A stretch of 64,000 nucleotides of DNA from Ariolimax columbianus (Eukaryota > Mollusca > Gastropoda > Stylommatophora > Arionidae): assembly GCA_036924085.1 (NCBI GenBank), contig JAVGWX010000018.1:22378964-22442963 (forward strand), written 5' to 3'. Shown here one piece after another: positions 50,700 through 60,454 of this stretch. The position numbers were made by a program, and so were the translations under genes. The notes beneath the pieces are model-generated. The model worked only from the letters and a program-made list of their open reading frames with translations, was not told the DNA's origin and did no database searches. How positions within the stretch are numbered: position 1 is the first letter of the stretch; each line of letters starts with the position of its first letter.

Positions 50700-51030
50700 T
50701 CGAATGCCCACAATGAGTATGTGTACTACTTTGTACGCCTGGAAAAGGACCTTAAGAGACGGGTTGCAGTAGCTTTCCTCACATCCTGAGCATGCTGAAG
50801 AAGGTGGACCGGAGTCCTCCAGTCCAGGCGGTTGTGCCATGCGTAGCTTCATCTGCGTGTCGCTCACTACTACGGGGATCACGTCGATCCGTCACCTTGT
50901 TAGCCAGGTTGCCATGAAAACAGCCTGTTTCCAGACAGGGCTGCGAGGAAACGGAGGTGAGGGTCTTGGCCGGTATTTTGCCTGACCCTGACTAGCACGG
51001 CTGATCAGTATATTTTGCCAAACCAGAAGC
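50700..51030 (+). repeat. P-family dispersed repeat
   Basis: GAATGCCCACAATGAGTATG, GGTTGCAGTAGCTTTCCTCA, CATCCTGAGCATGC, CCAGGCGGTTGTGCCATGC, GGGGATCACGTCGATCCGTC, GCCATGAAAACAGCCTG, then one or two 37-bp units. This copy shows the full body with a minimal array. Confidence 0.88.
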
Positions 51031-51094
51031 TAGTATTTCTCTCCCCCCCCCAACCCCCCCCCTCTCTCTCTCTCTCTCTTTCTCTGGGATATCA

Positions 51095-51440
51095 TCATCA
51101 TCAGGTGCCCTGCCGGCTAGCTTTGACGATCAAGGACCCCCATCTATTTCTATCACGTGTGTCGTTTACCAACTTTGTTATTGGTTGTCGCCGCTGCCAT
51201 TTTCTCAGGATGTCTAACATCTTCTCTCTCGGCCTTCCTCCGTCTCTCTTTCCTACTATCTTTCCCGTTGTGACGACGTGCTCCAAGCCGCCTCTTCTTA
51301 TAAAATGCCAGAAGAAGGATCACTACTGCCGTGTCCTGATCCTTGCAATAAGTTGTCTTGGTATTTGGGCCTCATCGAGTACTGTATCATTAATCTTCTG
51401 TGTGATATCGATTTTGGTGTTCGACATCTGACACATTAGG
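51095..51440 (-). mobile_element. RTE-like LINE C-terminal remnant
   Basis: Minus frame 51286-51101: EHVVTTGKIVGKRDGGRPRE, KMLDILRKWQRRQ, VNDTRDRNRWGSLIVKASRQ, then GT-stop. It is preceded, in shifted frames, by RQLIARIRTRQ and FFWHFIRRGG. It matches the typical 'GRPREKMLD...DRNRWR..V..A...' end of RTE-like ORFs. Frameshifted. Confidence 0.85.
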
Positions 51441-51540
51441 GGCCATTTGGACGATATCTTGTTGTCAAGATAATAGGGGGGAAAATCAATCAATACAAAT
51501 GTTAAATTTGATTAAAGTTAAATGTAATCAAAATTGTTTA

Positions 51541-51970
51541 ATGGGTATGGCCAGATACCGCACCGAGACAAGAACCCAAACAAAACCTACGTTACGACCA
51601 ATAGGCCTTCATCAGGGACAAAAAATAACAACAATGGTCAGGTCATTCCGTAAACGGTAAGATCGTTGGGGCACACATGAAGACATCCTCACAACCCAAC
51701 GCCACCCTTGAAATCAACATATAAGGAAAAAATGGTCTACTTATCTAATATAGTGTTTGTCATCACGACTGGTTGGGTCGGAAGCTCGACTTGTCGTCCA
51801 GATAAATACCCTTCTTACGTGTTTCTGTTATCATATCCTCCATTTATGTATTCTTCCATTCTTCTATGATTCGCTAGCTCAGCATTGTTGTTGTCTGTTG
51901 TGCCTGATGAAGGTCTATTGGTCGAAACGTAGGTTTAGTTTGTGTTTCGACTGCGGTATCTGACCATATA
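51541..51970. mobile_element. PLE-like inverted pair with hammerhead-like core
   Basis: Two ~95-bp arms (51541-51640 and, inverted, 51860-51970) share GGTCAGATACCGC, AAACCTACGTTTCGACCAAT and AGACCTTCATCAGG in reverse sense, with ~20% divergence. On the plus strand the right arm contains CTGATGA (51904-51910), AGGTCTATTGGTC and GAAAC (51924-51928), the hammerhead ribozyme core. The left arm (minus strand) has CTGATGA but GTAAC. Penelope-like elements are known to carry such ribozymes in their terminal repeats. No PLE protein is seen between the arms. A third arm is at 25400-25525. Confidence 0.6.
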
Positions 51971-52059
51971 TATTTATTATGATTGTATTTTTAAAAAAAA
52001 CATTTTAATGTTATACACCGTGAGGCCACAGCTTCGCTTTATTTTAATTATAGAACAAG

Positions 52060-52270
52060 TCTCTTCTTCTTCGTTTGCGTTCGTTCTCAATCTCCAACTA
52101 CCAAGTCCTGAACAGGGCTTTGCAAGTAGCAGGATGTAGTCCGGAGAATGGAATGCGTTGTGTCGCTAGTTTACAGTCTGACTGGGATAGTTACACCTTT
52201 CGGTCCTACACATCCTTCTTCGACAGCAGAACAATTGTGATCGATCAATATTTGAGGGACTACAGTGGCC
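52060..52270 (-). mobile_element. GAA-tailed SINE-like element, 3' half, reverse
   Basis: Reads CTTCTTCTTCGTTTGCGTTC, GTTCTCAATCTCC, GCAAGTAGCAGGATGTAGTC and AGTCTGACTGGGATAG on plus. The complement matches the 3' half of the family and its GAA tail. Confidence 0.8.
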
Positions 52271-52321
52271 CTAGTATACATATCTTCAACTCCAATGTGA
52301 TTTTAGTTATATAAGTGGACA

Positions 52322-52610
52322 GCGTGGGCTAGTGGTTAAGTGACACGGCTCACAACACCGAAGGTGATGGGTTCGATCCCCATCACATCACCGGCCGTTA
52401 CCCCGGGGAAGCAAACCCTTAGAAAATGCAGGAGCAAGCAGATCCTTAAAATGCATGCCGAAGTCGGATGCAGTAGGCCGACAGGCGCAAAATAAAAACA
52501 GTAGTGCAACGCACACCGACTTTGAGGAATAGAGAAATAAGGTGAACGCAATGTCGTTCCATTGTATGGTTCTGGGTTCTTGTGCGTTAATTCACCCATT
52601 CTGAAATGTT
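52322..52610 (+). mobile_element. tRNA-headed SINE, family 2
   Basis: Head GTGGACAGCGTGGGCTAGTG with A-box TGGGCTAGTGG and B-box GGGTTCGATCCC at 52369-52380, spaced as in tRNA. The body contains GAAGTCGGATGCAGTAGGCC and GACAGGCGCAAAATA, close to the GAAGTCGGATGTGTTGGACC ... GCAAATA block of the GAA-tailed SINE-like family. It ends GAATTCACCC-like near 52600. Confidence 0.85.
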
Positions 52611-52961
52611 ATACCATTCAATGACCACACGGGTTTACGTACAAAAATAATTATACGTGTCTAGCTAGCAGGGTGCAGTTTTGTTGTTTTTTGTGGGCCC
52701 TAAAAAGGACCGTGATGCTGGTTTTTGGGCCCTTAAAAGGGCCGTGAGGGGAACAGATTACCAAGGATCGCTGAAGCTATGCACATATCAGGACATAACA
52801 CATGTTGTTCGTTCGTATCTGCACAATTTAAAGAGAAGGCCAAAATTATGTGATGTTCTGCAGAATATTGTCGAACGGGTCTAACTGACGGACTTTGTTT
52901 CGATGTCGCCACAGAAACTTACACATGTAAGAATTTATCATGTGTCTCTGTGTTCCATTAA

Positions 52962-52990
52962 GGTTAGCGTTAGGGTTGGGGTTAGGGTTA
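52962..52990. repeat. Short interstitial telomere-like stretch
   Basis: GGTTAGCGTTAGGGTTGGGG followed by TTAGGGTTA: four imperfect TTAGGG-type units. Confidence 0.7.
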
Positions 52991-53089
52991 TGTGTCCTCT
53001 ACGTGCAAAACAAATAAAGAACAATTAAACAGGTTCAAATTTTTATCATTGGATGATCGCGCTGCATTGAGAGAATACAATGGCGCCGA

Positions 53090-53400
53090 CTGTTATGGTT
53101 GAATTCCCACAATCAGTAAGTTCACTTTTCCGGGTGCCACGAAAAGGGCGTTAGATGACGGTTTGCAGTAGCTTTTCTTACACCCCGAGCGTACTGGTGA
53201 AGGTATACTAGGGTACTCAATGCGGTTGTGATGTGCTTGGCTCCATCTGCGTGTCACTCACTATTACCCAGATTACGTAGGTGCCCACCCCATTAGCTAG
53301 ACCGTCATGAAGCAGGTTTATTTCCAGGGAAGACTGCACGGGTGTGAGGTAGGCTCTTGGTCTGTATATTTTACCTGATCCTGACTAACATTATCTTATC
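53090..53400 (+). repeat. P-family dispersed repeat
   Basis: GAATTCCCACAATCAGTAAG, GGTTTGCAGTAGCTTTTCTT, ACACCCCGAGCGTACTGG, CAATGCGGTTGTGATGTGC and CCATCTGCGTGTCACTCAC, then CCTGATCCTGACTAAC and TATCAGTATGTTGCGCCTGA. A diverged copy. Confidence 0.82.
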
Positions 53401-53640
53401 AGTATGTTGCGCCTGACCAGACAGTCACCTGACCAGACAGTCTCCTGACCAGACAGTCTCCCGACCAGACAGTCTCCTGACCAAACAGTCTCCCGACTAG
53501 ACAGTCTCCTGACTAGACAGTCTCCCGACCAGACAGTCTCCTGACCAAACAGTTTCCCGACCAGACAGTCTCCCGACCAGACAGTCTCCCGACCAGACAG
53601 TCTCCCGATCAGACAGTCTCCCGATCAGACAGTCTCCTCT
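53401..53640. repeat. 18-bp array derived from the P-family end
   Basis: About 13 units of GACCAGACAGTCTCCCGA, starting from the last CCTGACCAGAC of the P-family copy. It is a shorter amplified sub-unit than the usual 37-mer. Confidence 0.95.
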
Positions 53641-53929
53641 CCCCAGATGCTATACTAAAGTCTCTAGTATAAAGCCGTGAGAAAGAACCAGACATTTGCC
53701 AGTGGAACTAGACGGAAAGAGAAGGCATTGGCGGTGAATAGGACACACATTACAGAAACCAGCGATATCGTTACAAAGCAGTCACTATTTGGAAATCCTC
53801 AGGGCACCAGAAGTAGGGACAGACCTAAACAATCATTGAGAGGGAGGTCGAGAGAAACCTAATCACGACAAGAACAACTAGGTGGATCTGGGGCTCTGAA
53901 GATGATGACGAATGACAGGACGAGCATTT

Positions 53930-54342
53930 TCTTCTTATTCTTCTTCTTCTTCATCGTACGCAGTCAGACATCAACCTTTATTTTTTCGAAAAAAAGCAGC
54001 GGTCATCCTGAGGCTGTCGACACTGCCATAGAGCTTGTCTAGTGTTACCACTGGTGATGGCCACATCTGCTCTCTCTGATCTTCGTATGTCGGGCAGTTT
54101 TGCAGCAAATGCTCAGCGGTCATTTTCCCGGTACCACACGGGCATTCGTCAGTGCCACCTATCTTCAGGTGGTACCTCAGTCTATTGTGGCCAGTGCGAA
54201 GTCTGAAGACCACGACCTGCTCTCTTCTGCTCAACTGGTAATAGGCATCGTTTTTTGTGTAGCCAGTATGTTCTGTTTCCCATTTGGTCATGTATCTAGC
54301 TCTAATAAGCCGTTTTGACTCTTCGTATGTCACACTAGTATC
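53930..54342 (-). mobile_element. LINE copy C, 3' end, GAA-tailed
   Basis: The minus strand reads SVTYEESKRLIRARYMTKWE, TEHTGYTKNDAYYQLSRREQ, RTGHNRLRYHLKIGGTDECP and HLLQNCPTYEDQREQMWPSP, ending CTGCGTACGATGAAGAAG. It is flanked by GGACGAGCATTT at 53918-53929 and 54343-54354, an exact 12-bp duplication. It lacks the four residues FNKL present in copy A and has an altered end (FFRKNKG). Confidence 0.94.
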
Positions 54343-54399
54343 GGACGAGCATTTAATGACCTATGCTCTGCATGTAGTTGAAGAACTGTGACTGACAGA

Positions 54400-54650
54400 T
54401 TGAGTGACACTGAATAATGGGTGAAAGGCTAGGACCAATAAAATGTCGTTTTATGTGGACAAACGATTATTTGAGCGACTGTACTGACGCTCAATAATGG
54501 GTGAAAGGCTAGGACCAATAAAATGTCGCGTTATGTGGATACATGATTTTTCGAGCGACTTATGTGGATAAATGATAATTCTACTGTACTGATGCTCAAT
54601 AATGAGTGAAAGGCTAAGATAAATAAAATGTTGCTTTATGTGGACAATTG
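54400..54650. repeat. Imperfect ~70-100-bp repeats, 3 units
   Basis: CAATAATGGGTGAAAGGCTA, GGACCAATAAAATGTCG and TTATGTGGA recur at about 54412, 54490 and 54597 with indels. Confidence 0.8.
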
Positions 54651-54755
54651 AGAGTCAATGAGAAGTTTTTTTGTGAATAAAGATATACTGTTCAATGTTA
54701 CTGTGATTAGTTGTGTTTATACCTAGTACTGAGGTAGTCGATGGGCTTTTGGGCA

Positions 54756-54890
54756 GAGGACTAAAGGCCGATTCGCCAATTCTGTCGCCATGTATGTTAG
54801 ATTTCTTTGCTTACCGAGGATTCGATCCGCTGCCATGCTTGTCAGCAGGCAGGTACTAAAACTATTCGGCCACCAGTTCCTCTTTAGCTG
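54756..54890 (-). mobile_element. tRNA-headed SINE fragment, reverse
   Basis: The complement reads GAACTGGTGGCCGAATAGTT and GCAGCGGATCGAATCCTCGG, with A-box-like TGGCCGAATAG and B-box-like GGATCGAATCC. Confidence 0.65.
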
Positions 54891-55024
54891 TGTGTATAAA
54901 TTGTAAATTCAACGTGCATTTAGGAAGAGTTGTAAAAAAAAAATACTAGGCAATATGGTGTTAGGCCCATATTATTTTGTAACCTATGGCACTAAGTGAA
55001 TGATGTGGTCAGCATTATGCCAGC

Positions 55025-55180
55025 CGCTTTTACATCCCGAACTCAACAGGTACCCATTTAACGCTGGATCAACCCGGGAGCCGTTGCTGTCTGAAATACA
55101 AATGTCCGCCTCAACTGGGAGATGAAACTAGGAGCACTCAGATGCGAAGTCAGCTCGCTAACCACTGCACTCAAATATAT
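55025..55180 (-). mobile_element. tRNA-like SINE head, reverse (tentative)
   Basis: The complement is GAGTGCAGTGGTTAGCGAGC then TAGTTTCATCTCCC. The first half is tRNA-like, the B-box weak. Confidence 0.45.
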
Positions 55181-55343
55181 ACTTCTGTTTCTCTAATACG
55201 TTTGACGGTCTGTGAGTAGATCCTCTCGTGGGCACGCAGTTTATTCATCGTGCGTGTTGTCGTGTTGTGTAAGGATTATCATTACACTGACTAACACGGG
55301 GATCGAAGTATGTCTCCCACGCCTCCCAACAACAACAAGCTCT

Positions 55344-55344
<1 letters not shown>

Positions 55345-55406
<62 letters not shown>

Positions 55407-55432
55407 AAGAAGAAGAAGAAGAAGAAAAAGAA
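55345..55432. repeat. (TAA)n-(GAA)n microsatellite
   Basis: TAATAATAA passing into AAGAAGAAG. It sits directly before the next SINE-like copy, so it may be the tail of an earlier insertion. Confidence 0.93.
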
Positions 55433-55860
55433 GGGATCAAGATGCTGAGCAGCGCATGAGCTGCAGGGGTCAACGACCCATAGCTGACTGCTAGTGTCAG
55501 GGCCAGCGAACCAGAGCTGCCAAGACCCTTCTACACCTCCACGCGGTGATCCTGGATGACAGGCTGCAGCAGGACAGACGGACTAAGGAGAAGGGATCGA
55601 AGAGAGAATGCTAACCCGGTACTCAAAAAATGCTTGCTAAAGTCGGATGTGTTGGAACCAAAAAGTTCAAATATTGCAGTCAAGCTGTAAACTACAACAC
55701 AAAGCATTCCCTTCACTAGACTTGATTCTGCTACTTAAGCCTTTTCAAGGTTTTGTAGTGGGAGATTGAGAACGAACGAAGCCAAGCCATACGAACAAGA
55801 AGAAGAAGAAGAAGAAGAAGAACGATGAAGAGGAAAAAAGAAGAAGAAAAAGAAGAATTG
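55433..55860 (+). mobile_element. GAA-tailed SINE-like element (complete-looking)
   Basis: GATCAAGATGCTGAGCAGCG, GACCCATAGCTGACTGCTAG, CCAAGACCCTTCTACACCTC, CGGTGATCCTGGATGACAGG, AAGTCGGATGTGTTGGAACC, ATATTGCAGTCAAGCTGTAA and GGGAGATTGAGAACGAACG, then an AAGAAGAAG tail from ~55796. Good reference copy for the family. Confidence 0.88.
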
Positions 55861-56238
55861 TCTGTGACGAGAATAACACAAGAAAGCATTGCAGATGGTT
55901 GGGAAAAACACTAGAAAGTGCAACAAACAAATCCGCACACACAGCAAAGTTAGGTTAAAACCATGTCACAAAGAAGGAGTCAAGGTACCTCCCACAGACG
56001 CGGGGGACATCATAAATCATACTGCTACCAGTGACCTACAATGCAGTCAGTGAGGTTATCGGCTGACTACCTGTTTTCGACGAATTTTATGACGACTCAT
56101 TCATTTCAAACCGGCCGTCGAAGTCACAACACGCCAACACCTTCTCGTATGGTTCTCAAACTTAAATCTCTAGGCTACGTTTTGGGAACAGTCGAGTTTC
56201 TTTCCACGTGTGCTGTTAAGCGTCGTGTGGAGTTCAAG
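55861..56238. other. Unassigned sequence
   Basis: No recognised feature. A plus-strand 155-codon frame beginning at 56041 overlaps the reverse LINE remnant and is its shadow. Confidence 0.5.
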
Positions 56239-56530
56239 TCATCTGTCATGCGCCATGTGCGTTGCGTCGGTCAATGTGAGCCCGTGTCGCTGCATGATCA
56301 CTCTAATGGCTTCTATCCACCTGCCTCGCAGACGTCCTCTCGCCATGTAGCCAGATCTAAGAGCGCTGTAAGTCATCAGTGGAAGTTGATCAAGGTACGT
56401 TCTCATGAAATGACCAAACCAATATGTTTTGCGCCAGGAAATGTACTCTGCACAAGACGTTATGCCGACCATACCGCGAATGTCGTCGTTTCGCATTGTC
56501 ATTCCTGATAACACCGATGACCTTCCTTGA
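56239..56530 (-). mobile_element. RTE-like LINE C-terminal remnant
   Basis: Minus frame: NDDIRGMVGITSCAEYISWR, KTYWFGHFMR, DQLPLMTYSALRSGYMARGR, LRGRWIEAIRVIMQRHGL and TLTDATHMAHDR. This is the classic FGH..R / RGR.RGRW tail after reverse transcriptase. It resembles the fragment at 61985. Confidence 0.85.
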
Positions 56531-56899
56531 ACACTTCATTTCACACGTGGAAAACACGGACAGAGGCCATTTGTGGTACTGGTAGCACAGAGTCGGCATA
56601 AATATACTGTTTATCATAGTTGCTTTGTTGCCAAACTTATGCTCGGGTGCCTAAGCAGTGGTGACAGTCGATAAGTTGTCGTAGAAGATTTCTGATACCT
56701 AGTCTTGATTTTCCTGCCGTAAAAATACTTGTTCTCATGGGCCTGTTGAAGAACAATATCATTGACACTCATGTTGAGTGGCCCATGTGTTCTACTCATC
56801 ATCATTGTATCTGTTTTCTTCTCATATTGCATCTAGCACATGTTGTCGCAAGCGCGTTCATGTGATTTTGCAGTTTATTTTAATCGTCGTGCAGGAGAC
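56531..56899. other. Unassigned sequence
   Basis: Minus frame 56832-56614 contains a LINE-like TRYQKSSTTTYRLSPLLRHP stretch (quoted in part) that could be further decayed LINE, but the support is weak. Confidence 0.35.
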
Positions 56900-57060
56900 A
56901 CTTATTGGAATGAAATCTTTCTGGTTCCCAATATCTATTTCTGACCACATGAGCCGGTTTGCGAACGGAAAGAATAAAGTAAGCCTAAACTTACTGGAGA
57001 TTGATCCCTGATCTCTTGACAGAGAAGCCAGTGCAACTGCCACTGCGTTACGCGGCCTAT
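56900..57060 (-). mobile_element. tRNA-headed SINE, reverse
   Basis: The complement starts TAATAGGCCGCGTAACGCAG, then TGGCAGTTGCACTGGC and GAGATCAGGGATCAATCTCC. The A-box (CGTAACGCAGTGG) and B-box (GGGATCAATCTCC) have correct spacing. Confidence 0.65.
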
Positions 57061-57209
57061 TAATGAGAAAGTGCTCGCAACAAAATTTTAATTTGTATTG
57101 AAGTTGTTCTGGGTCCTGTCTGCCTGTTACCTGTGACTGCCAGGGGAAGAAATGAATAGTGGCTGATTTAACGCGGAAGATGGATAGACGACATGTCACA
57201 TAACATACA

Positions 57210-57520
57210 GATCGGATATACTAGACAGGGTCAGTTCAAATATACTGGCCAAGACCTCCACCTCACTTCCCGTAGGTCTCCCTGGAAACAGGCTGTTTTC
57301 ATGGCAGCCTGGCTAACAAGGTGGGGAATCGACGTGATCCCGTAGTAGCGAGCAACATGCAGATAAATCTAAGTCTAGCTTTACCCCCTGGAGGACCAGG
57401 CCCACCTTCATTAGCACGCTCGGGATGTGAGGACAGCTACTGCAGCCCGCCATTTAACGTCCATTTCAGGTCGCACACATGTGTAACGTTACTCCTTGTG
57501 GGCATTCAACAACAACTGAC
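57210..57520 (-). repeat. P-family dispersed repeat, reverse
   Basis: GACCTCCACCTCACTTCCCG, GGAAACAGGCTGTTTTCATG, GCTAACAAGGTGGGGAATCG, CCTGGAGGACCAGGCCCACC, GCACGCTCGGGATGTGAGGA and GGGCATTCAACAACAACTG are the complement of the P-family body. Confidence 0.87.
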
Positions 57521-58244
57521 TATGTATCCATTGGACCACGTCATAAGTCAGTGATTATTCACACTGACTGCCGTGTCGTTCCCCTAGAGCAGATCTTCCA
57601 TTACACACGTGTGTGGTAGTTTAGGCTTGTCATGAGGTAACCTTGGTTCTGATGAAACACCGCATTCGCTAGTATCTTCGATGCTGTATTACCATCTAAT
57701 TAAGGGGTTTGTCTGCATCGGATCACCAGACCGAAGTCTTCTTTGAAGATTCTCCATACTGGATATGGTAGGTGTGCTCTGAGTGCAACAATATCGTGCA
57801 GCTTTCTCCATGGGGTCTGATGGTTGTCCAGCCATTTCTTGATGCGACGATGCCCTGATCTTTATGGGGAAAGTTGTCTTTTGTATTAGACAAAAAAATG
57901 TTTGTTAGTACTCCCTCTAGAAATTAGTCACATTTTTTGGAGTTGGTGCCCGTGCATTAGGTCGATCTCCCTCCCTCCCTCCCTCTCTCTCTCTCTCTCT
58001 CTTTTTCTACTGCTGTAAGACTTTTTTTCTGTGGTTGGTGTGTTTGTACATTAGGTGTCCTGAATAGTTTGTCTTTTTGTCTCTCTCAACTTCTGCTGCA
58101 AAGCTTTTTCTGCTTGAGGTGGACAACGGGGGTGCGGGGGGGGGGTGTCCTTAGTGGTGCTATGCCAAGTACGGGGGTGGTTTTACGTACTCAATCACAC
58201 TCTGAATACAGGACTAAGTCAAAAATCAAGGGGAGCTGCGACGG
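57521..58244. other. Unassigned sequence with CT and G tracts
   Basis: (CTCC)n/(CT)n at 57968-58000 and a G-run at 58134-58147. No gene. Confidence 0.5.
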
Positions 58245-58525
58245 TTCAGAAGGTCAAAGGGTTGACACATCGCCCTGCCAGCGACTCGTAGCTGGCTGAC
58301 TGGATCGGGTTCAGTGACCCATAACTGATCTTTTTCTGCCTTCAATTGTCGGCCCTGGAAACAGACTGAAACCAAGCAGCCCAGCAAACAGATTATGGAT
58401 CAAAGATGCCAGACAGACCTGGTCCGAAAAATGCCGTGCTGAAATCAGATATGTCGGGCAGATAGGTGCAGATATCACAGCCTCGCTGTAAGCTAAGACA
58501 CGACGTCACAGACGCCCTTGTTAAG
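58245..58525 (+). mobile_element. GAA-tailed SINE-like family, divergent member
   Basis: CGACTCGTAGCTGGCTGACT, TTCAGTGACCCATAACTGAT, AATGCCGTGCTGAAATCAG, CAGATAGGTGCAGATATCAC and AGCCTCGCTGTAAGCTAAGA follow the family order at lower similarity. There is no GAA tail. Confidence 0.65.
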
Positions 58526-58704
58526 AAGACCACAGAATAATAAGATACAGCACTGGGTGAGAAATACAGCGAAACGAAAGCTGCGTAACGTTACAGCTAC
58601 AAAGTTGTCATTGCGGACATCGAGCGATCTAATTTATAACTAAACAAAATAACACAACCACAACGAATATTATTTATGTTATTATCAACTTTGGCCTGAA
58701 GTAC

Positions 58705-59137
58705 GGCAAAAGAAGGCGCAAGACTACCACAACCAGATTCTAGTGTGACCTACGAAGAGTCTAAAAGGTTTATTAGGGCCAGATACATGGCCAAATGGGA
58801 AACAGAACATACTGGCTACACAAAATTGATGCGTTTTACCAGTTGAACAAAAAAGAGCAGGTGGTTGTCTTCAAACTCCGCACAGGCCACAACAGACTGA
58901 GGTACCATCTATTCAATAAACTGAAGATAGGTGGCACTGACGAATGCACCTGTGGTACAGGGAAAATGACCGCTGAATATCTGCTGCAAAATGTCCCGTC
59001 ATATGAGGACCAGAGAAAGCACATGTGGCCATCACCAGTGCCAACACTAGAGAAGCTCTATGGCAGTGTCGACAGCCTCGGATGACAGCTGCTTTCTTCG
59101 AACAAATTCAAGTTGACGTCTGACAGCGTACGAAGAA
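58705..59137 (+). mobile_element. LINE copy D, 3' end
   Basis: AKEGARLPQ-type start, then TYEESKRFIRARYMAKWETE, a one-base indel near 58822, then FYQLNKKEQVVVFKLRTGHN and ECTCGTGKMTAEYLLQ. It ends GACAGCGTACGAAGAA. It is flanked by GGCCTGAAGTAC at 58693-58704 and 59138-59149, an exact 12-bp duplication. It is more diverged from copy A than copies B and C and has almost no GAA tail left. Confidence 0.94.
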
Positions 59138-59149
59138 GGCCTGAAGTAC

Positions 59150-59426
59150 TCGTACTGTATCAGCTTCAATGTATGCTCTATATTAGTACAGATTGTCTTG
59201 GTAATTTACATACAGTAGGTTGCCACTGGTTTCTGTGTGATTCTGGTCACTATTCCCTTTCTGCTCCTTGCTGCTCTAAGCCCGAAACCAAGCTGGGCCA
59301 GTTCCCGGCTTCCGAGCTATTGTCAATTATGGTGACCACTAGGTGGTAACGTAGGGATGTGAAACGTGGATCAACACACAAACACTTAAGAAAATAGTTG
59401 AATCTCTTGGACTAAATGCAAATGAT
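59150..59426. other. Unassigned sequence
   Basis: Nothing recognised. Confidence 0.5.
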
Positions 59427-59700
59427 CTAATTTGTAGTTCGGTCTTTGTAAGTGACGTTGAGAAGTCTTCGGAAACATCTCACCTCCAAAGGCTGTATCA
59501 TTCGCTGCAGGTCGCCTGTAATTGTCCATGTCTCACAAGCATAGAGGAATATTGACAGGACCAAAGTACGCATAAATCTGTTCTTCGTGCAGATGGATAA
59601 CTGGTTATCTTGCCAGATTGTGCCAAGCCGTGCAGGCGCCGTTATTGTATGTGATATTCTGGTCAACACCTTACATTTTCAACCTTCACCACTAACAATC
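59427..59700 (-). mobile_element. RTE-like LINE remnant (RT thumb region)
   Basis: Minus frame: ARLGTIWQDNQLSICTKNRF, MRTLVLSIFLYACETWTITG and MIQPLEVRCFRRLLNVTYKD. The order 'W.D..IS..TK..LMR.LV.SIFLYACE.WT' and 'MRC.R.LL...YKD' is typical of RTE-like elements. Confidence 0.88.
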
Positions 59701-60454
59701 GAATCCAGATATTTAAACAGGTCGACCACTTCGTTAAAACAATATATTAACTGTCGGGCTATGATTATGTTTCACAATACTCTTTGCACCTTCCAATTTA
59801 TCCAAGATTTCATTATGTTGTCTTTTCTTTCCACGGCATGCGCCGCATTCTTCTATATGTCCACATGTCAACGGTACCAATCGTATTCTCCAATCGCTGG
59901 TTGACGATTCTTGAGCCATGCAGTAAAGACTAGTAGACCCTATGTATGCAAGGTGACAACCTTTATTGTTAATCTGTGAGTGATTTGCTTGAATGTAAAT
60001 ATATGACCCATGTTGGGAATACGGTACTCATTTCTTCTTTGGAATTCCTTGTTCTGAACTGACAACGTGTGCCTGATGTCGTCTTTAAGAGCAGCAACAA
60101 ACCGACACCCTTCTCCCCATCCGCCCCCCCCCCCCCCCACACCCCGACTTCACCCGGTATGATGCCGCCTTTGTACAGTGCGCCGAATCTGATTCATGAT
60201 TTTCATTTCGACATTTACGGTTTATGACCACCTTGTCTTAAATCGATCTCTCTTTCGTCTTTCCTTTGGAATTTATAACTAGCCAGTTCTTGTGATGATG
60301 TCTGGTTCTTTTCTTAGGACGTGGCCTTTCTAATTCCAGCGTCGACCGGTTATGATGGTGTTCATGTCTTCGTCATTCCTCGGGACAAGCAGCTCTGTGT
60401 TAGTGTTTGGCCAGACAATTATATGAATCATTCACAGGCAGGGTGTGTGAAAAT
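59701..60454. other. Unassigned sequence
   Basis: A C-run at 60126-60139 and no supported gene. Confidence 0.5.

Noticed and set aside
56041..56508. A 155-codon plus-strand gene
   Set aside because: The opposite strand carries a clear LINE C-terminus over most of this span, so this frame is its shadow.
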